A stretch of DNA of 64,000 nt, from NCBI GenBank assembly GCA_033439765.1, contig JAULSN010000005.1, positions 744,001 through 808,000 on the forward strand, in the 5' to 3' direction. Each line of letters begins with the position of its first letter. Position 1 is the first letter of the stretch. Below the pieces are notes generated by a model. That model made no database searches, was not told the origin of the DNA, and saw nothing but the letters and a program-made list of their open reading frames with translations. This document shows positions 42,963 to 55,089 of this stretch, piece by piece. The stretch comes from Lasiosphaeria ovina. Taxonomy: Eukaryota; Ascomycota; Sordariomycetes; Sordariales; Lasiosphaeriaceae. The position numbers were made by a program, and so were the translations under genes.

Positions 42963-43205
42963 GTATAGGAGGGACAAAACGAGATAGGAAGTCTTCCCGA
43001 CTACGGTACCTGGGGACTTACTTATAGGCTAGGAGAAGCCTAGGGACTAGAGGTTCCGTTAATTCCTTCCCCGATTAAGGATAAAGAGGAGGAAGAGAAA
43101 GACGAACTCCAGGACGACTAAGAGCTAGAGTACTCGTCTAGCGATAAAGAAGACGAGAGATAGGGCTATAGAGCCACGATTAGAGAAATCCAGGACCTTC
43201 GTAAA
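42963..43205 (+). pseudogene. Continuation of element C after the solo LTR
   Basis: CpA-depleted, acidic coding-like sequence collinear with the gag left of the solo LTR; cut by the family D LTR at 43206. No further motif recognised. Confidence 0.5.
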
Positions 43206-43469
43206 TGTAAGGAAAGAGCACCCCAAGCACGTGCGCACACCTTTGTGTGCGCCCACCACCTGTCACCAACTGGCCAGACCACTGCCAGTTGGCATAGCTA
43301 CTGCCGTCATAAGGAACGGAGCCCCTGAGCATGTATATAAGCAGCGGCCCTCGCCCACCTTCCTTTGCGAGGGCCAGGTTGAAGTCTTACACCAATGCCA
43401 CTCATTGCTCGCCCTTCTTCTTGCCTATATTGTGACCACCTTGATCAGGCGTACCTGCCCTCTCTTACA
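43206..43469 (+). repeat. 5' LTR of family D copy 1 (264 bp)
   Basis: TGTAAGGAAAGAGCACCCC...CTGCCCTCTCTTACA. Retains CpA/TpG. Contains TATATAAGCAG near 43336, a possible TATA box. Confidence 0.95.
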
Positions 43470-43513
43470 ATTCTTCAACCTCCCTACCACCGGTAACGAT
43501 CGAGCCGGTCACC

Positions 43514-44707
43514 ATAGCAGGCAATACTCGTGGAAAGGGGAGAGCCACTCCTCAGGCCAGTTCAACCCAACAAGCGACCCTCGAGGATTTGAACGACCCC
43601 GTACAGGACTCTCCTACGCCCTCTGCTAGCATAGATCCCCAGCAGTTCCAAGCCTTGATATTGCAGGCGATGACCAACTTTTCTGCCGGCCTAGGCAACC
43701 TTAGAACTACTCTGGCTAACCTAGGACCTCAAGGAGGCCTGTCCCGGCCGAAAGACGACCGCCCCCCTACCTACGCGGTCAGCAAGCTGAGGGTCAATGC
43801 CTCGTTCTAGGATAGGGAAGACTGGCTATAAGCCGTGGAATAAGGAAACGCTACACGCCAAGACCGACCTTAATAGCTCCAAGTCTAATGGGCCAGTACC
43901 TGGATAGAGCCGGAAACGTAGCAACAATAGCGGGCTTACCAGAAGCAGCTCTACGACGGGGACTTCGAACGAATCGTATAGTAGGAATTCAAGGACTACG
44001 TTACTTCGGACTACCTTGGTAGCAAGACCGGAGAAGTCCAGGCACATAAAGACTAGCTAGTTTGTACCCAACGCGGGAGATTACCCCAGGAGTTCTATAG
44101 AGAGTAGGCCGCCCTAGTTAGACGACTCCCCGGAATAGATACCGAAAGCCCCTTTATAGTACGGGACTATTGGATTAAACTAGACCGTTTTTACTATAGC
44201 CGATACGCCGAGGCCATCCCTAACGTCACCTTAGTAAAGGACTATACCGAATAGTACGAACGCATCTGGTTAACCCGGTCCTACCTACGGAACGGCAACG
44301 ATAAAGAAACCTACCGAAAGCGGATAGGCTCCCCTACCAGCCTCGATAAAGCCCGGAAACTACCACGCACTACGGAGGAAGCTTACTCCGGGCCCCGCCA
44401 CGATAAAGCCCGGATCCAACGAAGGGAACTCCAGGATCTACCAACAAAGGATACACCTCCCACCCCAGTACAACCAGTCACCGGGTCCAACGCGTAGGCC
44501 CTTCTCCATACTAGAGAACCGATTACGTACTATAACTATAGTAAGCCAGGATACGTATAACGCCAATATACCCTCCCACGCACTACGGCCCCACCGGGCT
44601 CGGATACCAGGATCCAGAATATCGGTACGGAGAATAGTAAGGACCCCGGTGACCTATATCCGGAACCCTCCGACTCAGAAGACGACTCGGAAAACGAGAG
44701 GCGGTAA
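43514..44707 (+). pseudogene. gag: Family D gag, RIP-inactivated
   Basis: One frame of 397 codons from a former start (ATG now ATA at 43514, AGNTRGKGRATPQ) to TAA 44705-44707. The N-terminal part to about 43800 is nearly unmutated; from there TAG replaces Gln/Trp. It contains the capsid-like region (KLDRFYYSRYAEAIPNVT) and a zinc knuckle near 44528-44565 in which Cys codons are TAC/TAT (TYYNYSKPGY). The acidic C-terminal tail is EPSDSEDDSENERR. Confidence 0.88.
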
Positions 44708-47700
44708 ACGACGACCCCGATCGATCTACCTAGGCCATCTTTAAGGGGGTAAAGCCGGGCCCTACCTTCACCATCCAAGGTAGCACTCGCTCCTAGCGCC
44801 GTAGCCAGAAGGCCGTACTACTAACGGTGGTTATTAATACCGATACGGGGGCCTAAGTCAATTACGTAGATCACCGGTTCTACCGGGTATATCATATCCC
44901 CATACTCCCAGAGGCCGAAGGCCTCGACCTACCGCAGCTTATTAACCCTAACGGTAGCCGGATCAAGAACCACGGCATTTTCTACCTTACTCTCCAACTT
45001 ACTAATATATACGGGAACCCCCGTACCGTATCTTAATTCTTCTACGGGGTCAAGCGGCCAAAGGGGGCCCCACCAATACTATGGGGGAACCCGGGTATAG
45101 GATTAGAGGGCGTAGTTCTTCATACCGCCCTTAACGCCTTCGGATGGGGCCGTTACTCGGAGATCCTACCGGGGGAATTCGCCCGAGACGTCCTTGACGG
45201 CGTACCCGCCTTTACGGCCATAGTCTCTAACGTGGTTATCGGGCCCGAGGAGGACCATATCGATACCCTCGACGGCCCGATGCAGGAGCTAAACCCAGAA
45301 CCGTTACCCCTAGAGCTCGTACACCGAATAATTGTCTTCTCGGAATAAGCAGCTCAGGAACCTAACACCCTAGAAGGAGCGGAGTACTGTATCGACCTTG
45401 AAGAAGGATCCACGCCACCGTAGGGCTATATTTATCCCCTTAGTTAAGCCCAATTAGACGAACTAGCTCTCTATATCTAGGAGAACCTCGCTAACGGCCG
45501 TATCGTAGAAAGTAGTAGCCCTACCGGAGCCCTAGTTATTTTCGTCCCTAAGAAGGATGGAACTATACGCTTGTACGTCGACTACCGGGGCCTAAATAAG
45601 ATTATTATTAAGAACCGGTACCCTCTACTACTTATTAGTAACCTTATAGACCACCTTATAGGTGCCCGGTTCTTCACCAAGCTCGACCTTAAGGATACCT
45701 ACTACCGGATCCGGATCCGTAAGACCGATTAATAGAAGATAGCCTTCAAGACCCGCTATAGCTAATTCGAATATACTATTATACCGTTCGGCTTGACTAA
45801 CGCGCCGGCCACCTTCCAAGCCTATATCAACAGGGCCTTAGCCGGCCTAGTAGATATGTTTTATATCGTCTACCTCGATAATATCCTTATCTACTCCACT
45901 ACCCGTAAGGAGTATACCCGCTATATCCTAGAGGTGCTCGACCGTCTCGAATAAGCCCAGCTCTTCGCTAAACGGTCAAAATGCTCCTTCTACCAGGACC
46001 AAGTCGAGTTCCTAGGCTTTATTATTAACCACCAAGGTATCTCAATAGACCTCGAGCGGGTTAAGGTAATCCAAGAATGGCCCGTACCCTAGTTAATACG
46101 AGAGATATAAGTCTTCCTCGGATTCGCCAACTTCTACCGCCGGTTTATCCAGGGGTATTCTAGGATTACAGCCCCCATTACCGTACTACTAAAAGGAGAG
46201 GCCACTAACCCTTTCCGATAGCCACTAGAGGCCGATACCGCCTTCAACCACCTCAAAGTAGCGTTTAGTTAAGTAGGTTTCCTTACCCACTAGGATCCAA
46301 CCCGCCAGACTAGAGTCGAGACCGATACTAGTAATAAGGCGATCTCTAGGATCCTCTTATAGCTAGTCGACTCTTAATAGCGCCCCATAGCCTACTAGTT
46401 AAGGAAGCTCACCGATGCTGAGCTCCGGTGGGCCACCGGGTAGAAGGAACTTATCGCTATTATCGAGTCCCTCGAGTACTAGGGCTACTACCTAGGCGGT
46501 ACCGACTAGAGGTTCGTAGTTCTTACGGATTACGAGGCCTTAAAAGGGGTAATCGTAGCCCTAGCCCGAGACCTCAAGGGCCGCTTAGCTAGATAGGTAT
46601 ACCGCCTATCTCCTTTCGATTTCGACCTCGAATATCGACCTGGGGCTACTAACCCCGCCGACCCCCTTTTAAGAAGACCGGACTATATAGTAGGAGAGAT
46701 TACCTACGACGATATATTACCTACCTTAACGAAGAAGCTATAGTTAACTAGGGAGTTACTAGTAGTAGTAAGGGTAATCGTAGCCTAGATTAAGGCCGGG
46801 GTATAGAAGAAGTCGTACTCCCGGAAGTACCGTAGAGCGGTAAGACGAGTTAAATAGACCCTTCAATATCCTTAAGTTAAAGGTATAGCTAGGGTTTCGG
46901 CTGTGACGCGCTTTGCCCTCGGGGCCACCGGATACGTGGCGTTTAATAAAGCGGAGCCCCGGGAAAGGAGCCACTAGCGGGACGGAAGTACCCCGACGGA
47001 GGGGCTAGGACGCCGTACTAGGAGAACTATTACGGACTCGCCAGAGTAGACGATCTCGCCGGGGCGGTCAGATTAGAGGGTCGAGGGGTAATTAAAGCCA
47101 GACGCTTAGGGTACCGACCTGTTAATTCCTTACGCGGTTATGGTAGAGGTTTACGCCGGTGAGGTAGCTAAGGAACAGGATCCTAGGTATAGATTCTATA
47201 GGTCGATTATCGCCCTATAGAAAGGGGATCTCGAATATAGAAGCCGTATTAAGGAGGTGCTCGAGGATTAAAGAAACGCGGGTACTAGGCCTATAGGGAA
47301 ACCAGGGAATAATAATACGCGTATGGGTACTGGATTCTAGGGTAGACTAGGAAATAATAGCGTTAATAACGCGGGTACTAGGCCTATAGGGAAACTAGGG
47401 AATAATAATATAAGGCGTATGGGTATTAGGTTCTAGGGTAGGCTAGGAAACGATAGCGTTAATAATGAGGGGGCCCTCCGATATAAAGGTAGGCTAGTGA
47501 TCCTAATAACGCTAGTAGTACGAAGAGAGCTAATACGCTTATACTACGATAACCCTAGAGCCGGGCATTTTGGGAGCTATAAGATAGTAGACCTATTAAA
47601 GCGAAGATTCTACTAGGAAAATCTAGACGTAGAAGTATAAGCTTATATAAAATAGTACTAGGTATGCCTCAGTAACCGATAACTAAGGCACAAGCTATAC

Positions 47701-48283
47701 GGGAAGCTCAGCTCCCTACCGCTACCTACCTAACCTTTCGAAGAGATTAGCCTAGATTTCATTACGAAGCTACCCCCTTACTAGTATAAGGACCGTATCG
47801 TAGATGCCATCCTAGTAGTTATAGACCGGTTTACGAAAACCGCGCTCTTTATCCTAACTACTACTACGGTTACGGTAGCCGAGTTAGCCTAGCTACTCTA
47901 CGAGTATGTGGAATGCCGATTTAGTATACTAATAGGTATAGTCTCCAACCGAGATTCCCTATTAACTAATAATTTCTGGGTGGAGCTCTCTAAAGCTCGC
48001 CAAGTCAAGTAGAGGCTCTTAATAGCCTACCACCCGCAGACCGATGGCTAGTCGGAACGAACACACCAAAGCCTATAGTACTATTTAAGGTGCTTTACCG
48101 ACGAAGAGGCCTAGTGGGCACTACTACTCTACGAAGCGGAGTTTACGTATAATAATAGCGTATACGTAACCATCGGAGCGAGCCCGTTCGAGGCCCTATA
48201 CGGCTACAATCCTCGGATGGCGTATTACGTACCCTCTATATAGCTGAAGGTATAAGGGGTTCACGAGCGGCTGAGTAAGCTAG
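44708..48283 (+). pseudogene. pol: Family D pol, first part (protease to integrase), interrupted by copy 2
   Basis: Frame -1 to gag. Protease site INTDTGA near 44835-44855. RT about 45540-46040, with YLDN at 45871-45882 for YLDD and FGLTNAPATF at 45788-45820. RNase H about 46310-46670. A 93-bp unit is tandemly duplicated in frame at 47275-47466 between RNase H and integrase. Integrase starts at about 47550 (AGHFGSYKIVDLL) with the first Asp near 47758, an active-site region SNRDSLL near 47945 (DRGS-like, mutated), HPQTDG near 48032 and YNSVYVTIGASPFEALYGYN near 48150-48210. It is split at 48283. Confidence 0.9.
47275..47466 (+). repeat. In-frame tandem duplication of ~93 bp (31 codons) in family D pol
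   Basis: Two copies of NAGTRPIGKPGNNN...GRLGNNSVN, starting at 47275 and 47368, lie between RNase H and integrase. The opposite copy of the element has the same duplication (about 50087-50285), so it predates both insertions. Confidence 0.85.
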
Positions 48284-48547
48284 TGTAAGAGAGGGTAGGT
48301 ACGCCTGATCAAGGTGGTTATAATGTAGGCAAGAAGAAGGGCGAGCAATGAGTGGCATTAGTGTAAGACTTCAACCTGGCCCTCGCAAAGGAAGGTGGGC
48401 GAGGGCCGCTGCTTATATATATGCTCAGGGGCTCCGTTCTTTGTGACGGCAGTAGCTGTGCCAACTGGCAGTGGTCTGGCTAGTTGGTGATAGGTGGTGG
48501 GCGCATATAAAGGTGTGCGTACGTGCTTGGGGTGCTCTTTCCTTATA
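48284..48547 (-). repeat. 3' LTR of family D copy 2 (264 bp)
   Basis: TGTAAGAGAGGGTAGG...CTTTCCTTATA, inverse to 43206-43469; the terminal CA is now TA. It is followed by ACTATTCCCCCCCCCC, the complement of the polypurine tract. Confidence 0.94.
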
Positions 48548-48627
48548 ACTATTCCCCCCCCCGTAGATCGACGTCCTCGTCGATCTTGAACCTTGTCTGT
48601 TGTCCTTCCTCCAACAAGAGCAAAAGC

Positions 48628-48699
48628 GCCGCGGTAGTGTAGTGGTTAACACCCTAGTATCTTTGCTAGAGGTCGGGGGTTCGAATCCTCCTCGGGGCA
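48628..48699 (+). tRNA. tRNA-like sequence (probably tRNA-derived pseudogene) antisense in family D copy 2
   Basis: 72 nt: acceptor GCCGCGG/TCGGGGC with one mismatch, TA at 8-9, D-arm GTGT-AGTGGTTA-ACAC, anticodon stem CTAG/CTAG with an 8-nt loop TATCTTTG, variable AGGTC, T-arm GGGGG-TTCGAAT-CCTCC and discriminator A. The anticodon arm is one nucleotide short of canonical, so identity is uncertain (CTT or TTT, both Lys, or TTG, Gln). A T5 run follows about 50 nt later. It lies between chromodomain and polypurine tract, in opposite sense to the element. Confidence 0.55.
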
Positions 48700-48749
48700 T
48701 CTTGGTTTATGGGCACGGCCTGCGGGTCGTGCTCGTGGATTAATGACTT

Positions 48750-51700
48750 TTTAGTCGTTCCACTTCCTATGCCTTTATTTTGCTTTTTTCTCGTATCGTT
48801 ATAGTACCTTCTATGCGTTGGCCAAGTGTTCCCTAGGTTCCTAAGTATTATATTCTGCTGGCCAGCCTGCCTATTTGACTAGGAACCTTTTTCGTTCTCC
48901 TTCATCCTTATGTTCCACGATGTCTTCTACTTCTTACTCCTCCTCTCCTTCTACTAGCTCTGGTAGTAGTAGTACCTTCTGGCCTTCGGCTACCGACTAC
49001 TTTTCTAATAGGGAGACTGGGAAGATATTATAGAGCCGGGCGTACTTGGCTGGTAGTTCGACCCGGTATGCCTGCGTGCCGATCCTTTCCGTGATCTTGA
49101 CTGGGATGAACCTTGGTGCTAGCTTCCTTCTTACCTTGAATCGGAAATTCTATATAGAGAGTCCAACTGTCTCTCCTACTTCGAATTCGATCTACTAGTA
49201 TCGTGCGTCGTAGTATTTCTTCTGGGAGTCTACTGCCTTCTGCTAGTGGTGGTACAACCTCTCCCTCAGGTGTGCTAGCTTGCTCAGCCGCTCGTGAACC
49301 CCTTGTACCTTCAGCTTTGTAGAGGGTACGTAATGCGCCATCCGAGGATTGTAGCCGTATAGGGCCTCGAACGGGCTCGCTCCGATGGTTGCGTGTACGT
49401 TGTTGTTGTACGTAAACTCTGCTTCGTGGAGTAGTGGTGCCCATTGGGCCTCTTCGTCGGTAAAGCACCTTAAATAGTGCTATAGGCTTTGGTATGTTCG
49501 TTCTAACTAGTTATCGGTCTGCGGGTGGTAGGCTGTTGAGAGCCTCTGCTTAACTTGGCGAGCTTTGGAGAGCTCTACCTAGAAATTACTAGTTAATAGG
49601 GAATCTTGGTCGGAGATTATACCTATTAGTATACCAAATCGGCATTCTATATACTCATAGAGTAGCTGGGCTAACTCGGCTACTATAACCGTAGTAGTAG
49701 TTAGGATAAAGAGCGCGGTCTTCGTAAACCGGTCTATAACTACTAGGATGGTATCTACGATACGGTCCTTATACTAGTAAGGGGGTAGCTTCGTAATGAA
49801 ATTTAGGCTAATCTCTTCGAAAGGTTGGGTAGGTAGCGGTAGGGAGCTGAGCTTCCCGTATAGCTTGTGCCTTAGTTATCGGTTACCGAGGTATACCTAG
49901 TACTATTTTATATAAGCTTATACTTCTACGTCTAGATTTTCCTAGTAGAATCTTCGCTTTAATAGGTCTACTATCTTATAGCTCCCAAAATGCCCGGCTC
50001 TAGGGTTATCGTAGTATAAGCGTATTAGCTCTCTTCGTACTACTGGCGCTACTGGGATTACTAGCCTGCCTTTATATCGGAGGGCCCCCTTATTATTAAT
50101 ACTATCGTTTCCTAGTCTACCCTAGAACCTAGTACTTATACGCCTTATATTATTATTCCCTGGTTTCCCTATGGGCCTAGTACCCGCGTTATTAACGCTA
50201 TTATTTCCTGGTCTACCCTAGAATCTAGTACCTATACGCGTATTGTTATTCCCTAGTTTCCCTATAGGCCTAGTACCCGCGTTTCTTTAATCCTCGAGCA
50301 CTTCCTTAATACGGCTTCTATATTCGAGATCCCCTTTCTATAGGGCGATAATCGACCTGTAGAATCTATACCTAGGATCCTATTCCTTAGCTACCTTACC
50401 GGCGTAAACCTCTACCGTAACCGCGTAAGGAATTAATAGGTCGGTACCCTAAGCGTCTGGCTTTAATTACCCCTCGACCCTCTAATTTGACCGCCCCGGC
50501 GAGATCGTCTACTCTAGCGAGTCCGTAGTAGTTCTCCTAGTACGGCGTCCTAGCCCCTCCGTCGGGGTACTTCCGTCCCGCTAGTGGCTCCTTTCCCGGG
50601 GCTCCGCTTTATTAAACGCCACGCGTCCGGTGGCCCCGAGGGTAAAGCGCGTTATAGCCGAAACCCTAGTTATACCTTTAACTCGAGGATATTGAAGGGT
50701 CTATTCAACTCGTCTTACCGCTCTACGGTACTTCCGGGAGCACGACTTCTTCTATACCCCGGCCTTAATCTGGGCTACGATTGCCCTTACTACTACTAGT
50801 AACTCCCTAGCTAACTATAGCTTCTTTATTAAGGTAGGTAATATATCGTCGTAGGCAATCTCTCCTACTATATAGTCCGGTCTTCTTAAAAGGGGGTCGG
50901 CGGGGTTAGTAGCCCTAGGTCGATATTCGAGGTCGAAATCGAAAGGAGATAGGCGGTATACCTATCTAGCTAAGCGGCCCTTAAGGTCTCGGGCTAGGGC
51001 TACGATTACCCCTTTTAAGGCCTCGTAATCGGTAAGAACTACGAACCTCTGGTCGGTGCCGCTTAGGTAGTGGCCCTAGTACTCGAGGGACTCGATAATA
51101 GCGATGAGTTCCTTCTGCCCGGTGGCCTACCGGAGCTCGGTATCGGTGAGCTTCCTTAACTAGTAGGCTATGGGGCGCTATTAAGAGTCGACTAGCTATA
51201 AGAGGATCCCGGAGATCGCCTTATTGCTAGTATCGGTCTCGACTCTAGTCTGGCGGGTTGGATCCTAGTAGGTAAGGAAACCTGCTTAACTAAACGCTGC
51301 TTTGAGGTGGTTGAAGGCGGTATCGGCCTCTGGTGGCTATCGGAAAGGGTTAGTGGCCTCTCCTTTTAGTAGTACGGTAATAGGGGCTGTAATCCTAGAA
51401 TACCCCTGGATAAACCGGCGGTAGAAGTTAGCGAATCCGAGGAAGACTTATATCTCTCGTATTGATTGGGGTACGGGCCATTCTTGGATTGCCTTAACCC
51501 GTTCGAGGTCTATTAAAATACCTTAGTAGTTAATAATAAAGCCTAGGAACTCGACTTGGTCCTAGTAGAAGGAGCATTTTGACTATTTAGCGAAGAGCTA
51601 GGCTTATTCGAGACGGTCGAGCACCTCTAGGATATAGCGGGTATACTCCTTACGGGTGGTAGAGTAGATAAGGATATTATCGAGGTAGACGATATAAAAT

Positions 51701-52860
51701 ATATCTACTAGGCCGGCTAAGGCCCTATTGATATAGGCTTAGAAGGTGGCCGGCGTATTAGTTAAGCCGAACGGTATGACTGTATATTCGAATTACCCGT
51801 ACCGGGTCTTGAAGGCCGTTTTCCACTAATCGGCCCGGCGGATTCGGATCCGGTAGTACGTATCCTTAAGGTTAAGCTTGGTAAAGAACCGGGCGCCAGT
51901 AAGACGGTCTATAAGGTCACTAATCAGCGGTAGCGGGTACCGGTTCTTAATAGTGATCTTATTTAGGCCCCGGTAGTTAACGTATAACCGTAGGGTCCTA
52001 TCCTTCTTAGGGATAAAGATAACCGGGGCTCCGGTAGGGCTACTGCTTTCTACGATACGGCCGTTAGCGAGGTTTTCCCGAATATAGGCGGCGAGTTCGT
52101 CAAGCTAGGCCTGGCTCAGGGGGTAAATATGGCCCTGCGGTAGCGTAGATCCTTCTTTAAGGTCGATATAGTGCTCCGCTCCTTCTAGGGTATTAGGTTC
52201 CCGAGCTGCTTATTCCGAGAAGATAGTTATTCGGTGTGTAAGCTCCGGGGGTAAAGGTTCTGGGTTTGGCTCCTATATCGGGCCGTCGAGGGTATCGATA
52301 TAGTCCTCCTCGGGCCCGATAACTACGTTAGAGACTATAGCCGTAAAGGCGGGTACGCCGTTAAGGACGTCTCGGGCGAATTCCCCCGGTAGGATCTCCG
52401 AGTAACGGCCCTATTCAAAGGCGTTAAGGGCGGTATAAAGAACCACGCCCTCTAATCCCATACCCGGGTTCCCCTATAGTATTAGTAGGGCCCCCTTTAG
52501 CCGCTTAACCCCGTAGAAGAATTAAGATACGGTACGGGGTTTCCCGTATATATTAGTAAGTTGGAGAGTAAGGTGGAAAATGCCGTAGTTCTTAATCCGG
52601 CTACCGTTAGGGTTAATAAGCTACGGTAGGTCGAGGCCTTCGGCCTCCGGAAGTATGGGGATATGATGTACCCGGTAGAACCGGTGATCTACGTAATTGA
52701 CTTGGGCCCCCGTATCGGTATTAATGACTACCGTTAGTAGTACGGCCTTCTGGCCACGGCGCTAGGAGCGAGTGCTACCTTGGATAGTAAAGGTAGGGCC
52801 CGGCTTTACCCCGTCGTAGATGGCCTGGGTAGATCGATCGGGGTTATCGTCTACTAGCTC
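48750..52860 (-). pseudogene. pol: Family D copy 2 pol with chromodomain, RIP-inactivated
   Basis: Read from right to left: protease near 52720-52740, RT about 51540-52020 (the YLDN box near 51680-51690), RNase H about 50900-51260, the duplicated 31-codon unit at about 50087-50285, integrase about 49290-50000, and chromodomain near 48770-48960 (WEVEDIVEHKDE, WEPREHLAN). The integrase C-terminal and chromodomain part (48750-49500) has fewer RIP changes than the RT. Stops TAG/TAA throughout the rest. Confidence 0.88.
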
Positions 52861-54050
52861 CCGTTTCCCGAGTCGTCTTCGGAGTTAGAGGGTTCCGGGT
52901 ACTGGTCCTCGAGGTCTCCGTAGTCCCCTACCTCGATTCTCTAGACCTTGGCGTCCGGGCCTAGTACGGCCGTAGGGCGCCGAGGCGGGAGGGTGTACTA
53001 GCGTTATATATACCCTACTTTGCTATAGTTATAGTATATAGGAGGCTCCCTAGCGCGGAGCGGTGCCTGGGCGTTCGGCCTAGTGGCGGGTGGGGCGTAG
53101 GTAACGGGTTGGTCTGGTATAGGGGAGCCCCGAAGCTCCCTGCGTTGAATCCGGGCTTTGTTATGGCGGGGTCCGGAGTACGGTTCCTCCGTCGTGCGGT
53201 GTAGTTTTCGGGCCTCGCTAAGGCTAGTGGGGGAGCCCAGCCTTTTCCGGTACGTTTCTTTGTCGTTGCCGTTCCTTAGGTAGGCCCGGGCGAGCTAGAT
53301 CCGCTTATACTACTTAGCGTACTCCTTTACCGAGGTGACGTTAGGGACGGCCTCGGTATATCGATTATAGTAGAAGCGGTCAAGTTTAATCTAATAGTCC
53401 CGGGCTATAAAGGTGGTATTGATATCCATATCTAGTAGGTGCCTTACTAGCGTAGACCATTCGCGGTAGAATTCCTAAGGGGACCGGCCGCGTTAAGTAT
53501 ATACTAGCCATTCTTTGTATACTTGTACTTCGCCGGATTTGCTACCGAGGTAGTCCGTATTAACGTATTCTTTGAACTCCTACTAGGTGATCCGCTCGAA
53601 GTCCCCTTCGTAGAGCTGCTTCTAGTAGGCCCGCCACTGCTGCTGCGCTTCTGGCTCTATCTAAGTACTGGCCTACTGGACTTGGAGCTATTGAGGTCGG
53701 TCTAGGCGGGTTGCGTTTCCTTATTCGGTGGCTAGGAGCTAGTCTTCCTTATCCTGGAGGGAGGTGTCGAGCTTGAGCTTGCCGACTACGTAGGAGGGAG
53801 GGCGATCATCCTTTAATCTAGGGGGCCCTCCCTGCGGTCCTAGGTTGCCTAGAGTAGTTCCAAGGTTACCTAGGCCGGTAGAAAAGTTGGTCATCGCCTA
53901 TAATATTAAGGCTTGGAACTGCTAGGGATCTATACTAGTAGAGGGCGTAGGAGAGTCCTATACGGGGTCGTTCAAATCCTCGAGGGTCGCTTGTTAGGTT
54001 GAACTGGCCTGAGGAGTGGCTCTCCCCTTTCCACGAGTATTGCCTGCTAT
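52861..54050 (-). pseudogene. gag: Family D copy 2 gag, RIP-inactivated
   Basis: Counterpart of 43514-44707 on the minus strand: a nearly unmutated N-terminus (about 53880-54050), then RIPed capsid-like region and mutated zinc knuckle near 53005-53040. It differs from copy 1 at many RIP-type sites. Confidence 0.85.
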
Positions 54051-54094
54051 GGTGACCGGCTCGATCGTTACCGGTGGTAGGGAGGTTGAAGAAT

Positions 54095-54358
54095 TGTAAG
54101 AGAGGGCAGGTACGCCTGATTAAGGTGGTTATAATGTAGGCAAGAAGAAGGGCGAGCAATGAGTGGTATTAGTGTAAGACTTCAACCTGGCCCTCGTAAA
54201 GGAAGGTGGGCGAGGGCCGCTGCTTATATACATACTCAGGGGCTCCGTTCTTTGTGACGGCAGTAGCTGTGCCAACTGGCAGTGGTCTAGCCAGTTGGTA
54301 ACAGGTGGTGGGCGCACACAAAGGTGTGCGTACGTGCTTGGGGTGCTCTTTCCTTATA
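54095..54358 (-). repeat. 5' LTR of family D copy 2 (264 bp)
   Basis: TGTAAGAGAGGGCAGG...CTTTCCTTATA. Same length as its partner 48284-48547; followed by CTAG of the target duplication (54359-54362). Confidence 0.94.
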
Positions 54359-54900
54359 CTAGCACACCTGAGGGAGAGGTTGTACCACTACTGGTAGAAG
54401 GTAGTGGACTCCTAGAAGAAATACTACGACGTACGATACTAGTGGATCGAATTCGAAGTAGGAGAGATAGTTGGACTCTCTATATAGAATTTCCGATTCA
54501 AGGTAGGAAGGAAGCTAGCACTAAGGTTCATCCTAGTCAAGATTACGGAAAGGATCGGCACGCAGGCATACCGGGTCGAACTACCAGCTAAGTACGCCCG
54601 GCTCTATGATGTCTTCCTAGTCTCCCTGTTAGAAAAGTGGTCGGTAGCCGAAGGCCAGAAGGTACTACTACTACTAGAGCTAGTAGAAGGAGAGGAGGAG
54701 TGGGAAGTAGAAGACATCGTGGAACATAAGGATGAAGGAGAACGAAAAAGGTTCCTAGTCAAATGGGTAGGCTGGCCAGCAGAATATAATACCTGGGAAC
54801 CTAGGGAACACTTGGCCAACGTATAGAAGGTGCTATAACGATACGAGAAAAAAGCAAAACAAAGGCATAGGAAGTGGAATGACTAAAAAGTCATTAATCT
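54359..54900 (+). pseudogene. Family D copy 1 pol, second part: integrase C-terminus and chromodomain
   Basis: It continues the frame cut at 48283: AHLRERLYHYW, then KYYDVRY, WIEFEVGEIVGLS, a PVSLLEKW-like segment and a chromodomain WEVEDIVEHKDEGERKRFLV to WPAEYNTWEPREH (about 54695-54810). Fewer RIP changes than the RT part. The frame ends near 54885. Confidence 0.88.
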
Positions 54901-54937
54901 ACGAGCACGACCCGCAGGCCGTGCCCATGAACTAAGA

Positions 54938-55009
54938 TACCCCGAGGAGGATTCGAACCCCCGACCTCTAGCAAAGATACTAGGGTGTTAACCACTATAC
55001 TACCGCGGC
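54938..55009 (-). tRNA. tRNA-like sequence (probable pseudogene) antisense in family D copy 1
   Basis: Reverse-complement counterpart of 48628-48699 with one or two RIP-type changes (TGTAG now TATAG in the D-arm, GGGGCA now GGGGTA at the 3' end). Same position relative to the polypurine tract. Confidence 0.55.
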
Positions 55010-55089
55010 GCTTTTGCTCTTGTTGGAGGAAGGACAATAGACAAGGTTCAAGATCGACGAGGACGTCGATCTACGGGGGGGGGGATAGT

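Larger units (their letters stand above)
40380..43205 (+). mobile_element. Ty3/gypsy element C: 5' LTR and gag, 3' part missing
   Basis: TGTTACGGATCCCGTCACAT opens an LTR-like region at 40380 (end uncertain, near 40712). Gag follows from about 40860, split by a 748-bp solo LTR (42215-42962, TSD GTATA), and sequence continues to 43205 where the family D 5' LTR begins. No RT or integrase of this element is present. RIPed. Confidence 0.7.
48284..54358 (-). mobile_element. Ty3/gypsy chromovirus, family D copy 2 (6075 bp), inserted in copy 1; TSD CTAG
   Basis: On the minus strand: 5' LTR 54095-54358, gag about 54050-52860, pol 52860-48750, tRNA-like sequence, C10 (polypurine tract on minus), 3' LTR 48284-48547. 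Both LTRs are 264 bp. It is complete and carries the same in-frame pol duplication as copy 1. RIPed in the body. Since it lies opposite to copy 1, 43206-48283 and about 49280-54358 form a long inverted repeat. Confidence 0.94.

Noticed and set aside
46759..46974. Identical-looking small proteins here (minus) and at 50584-50799 (plus)
   Set aside because: Both are antisense frames in the pol of the two inverted family D copies; their similarity is due to the repeat.
48425..48700. Protein-coding frame with GFEPPTSS-like sequence on the minus strand
   Set aside because: This is a translation of the tRNA-like sequence and the LTR, a common artefact.
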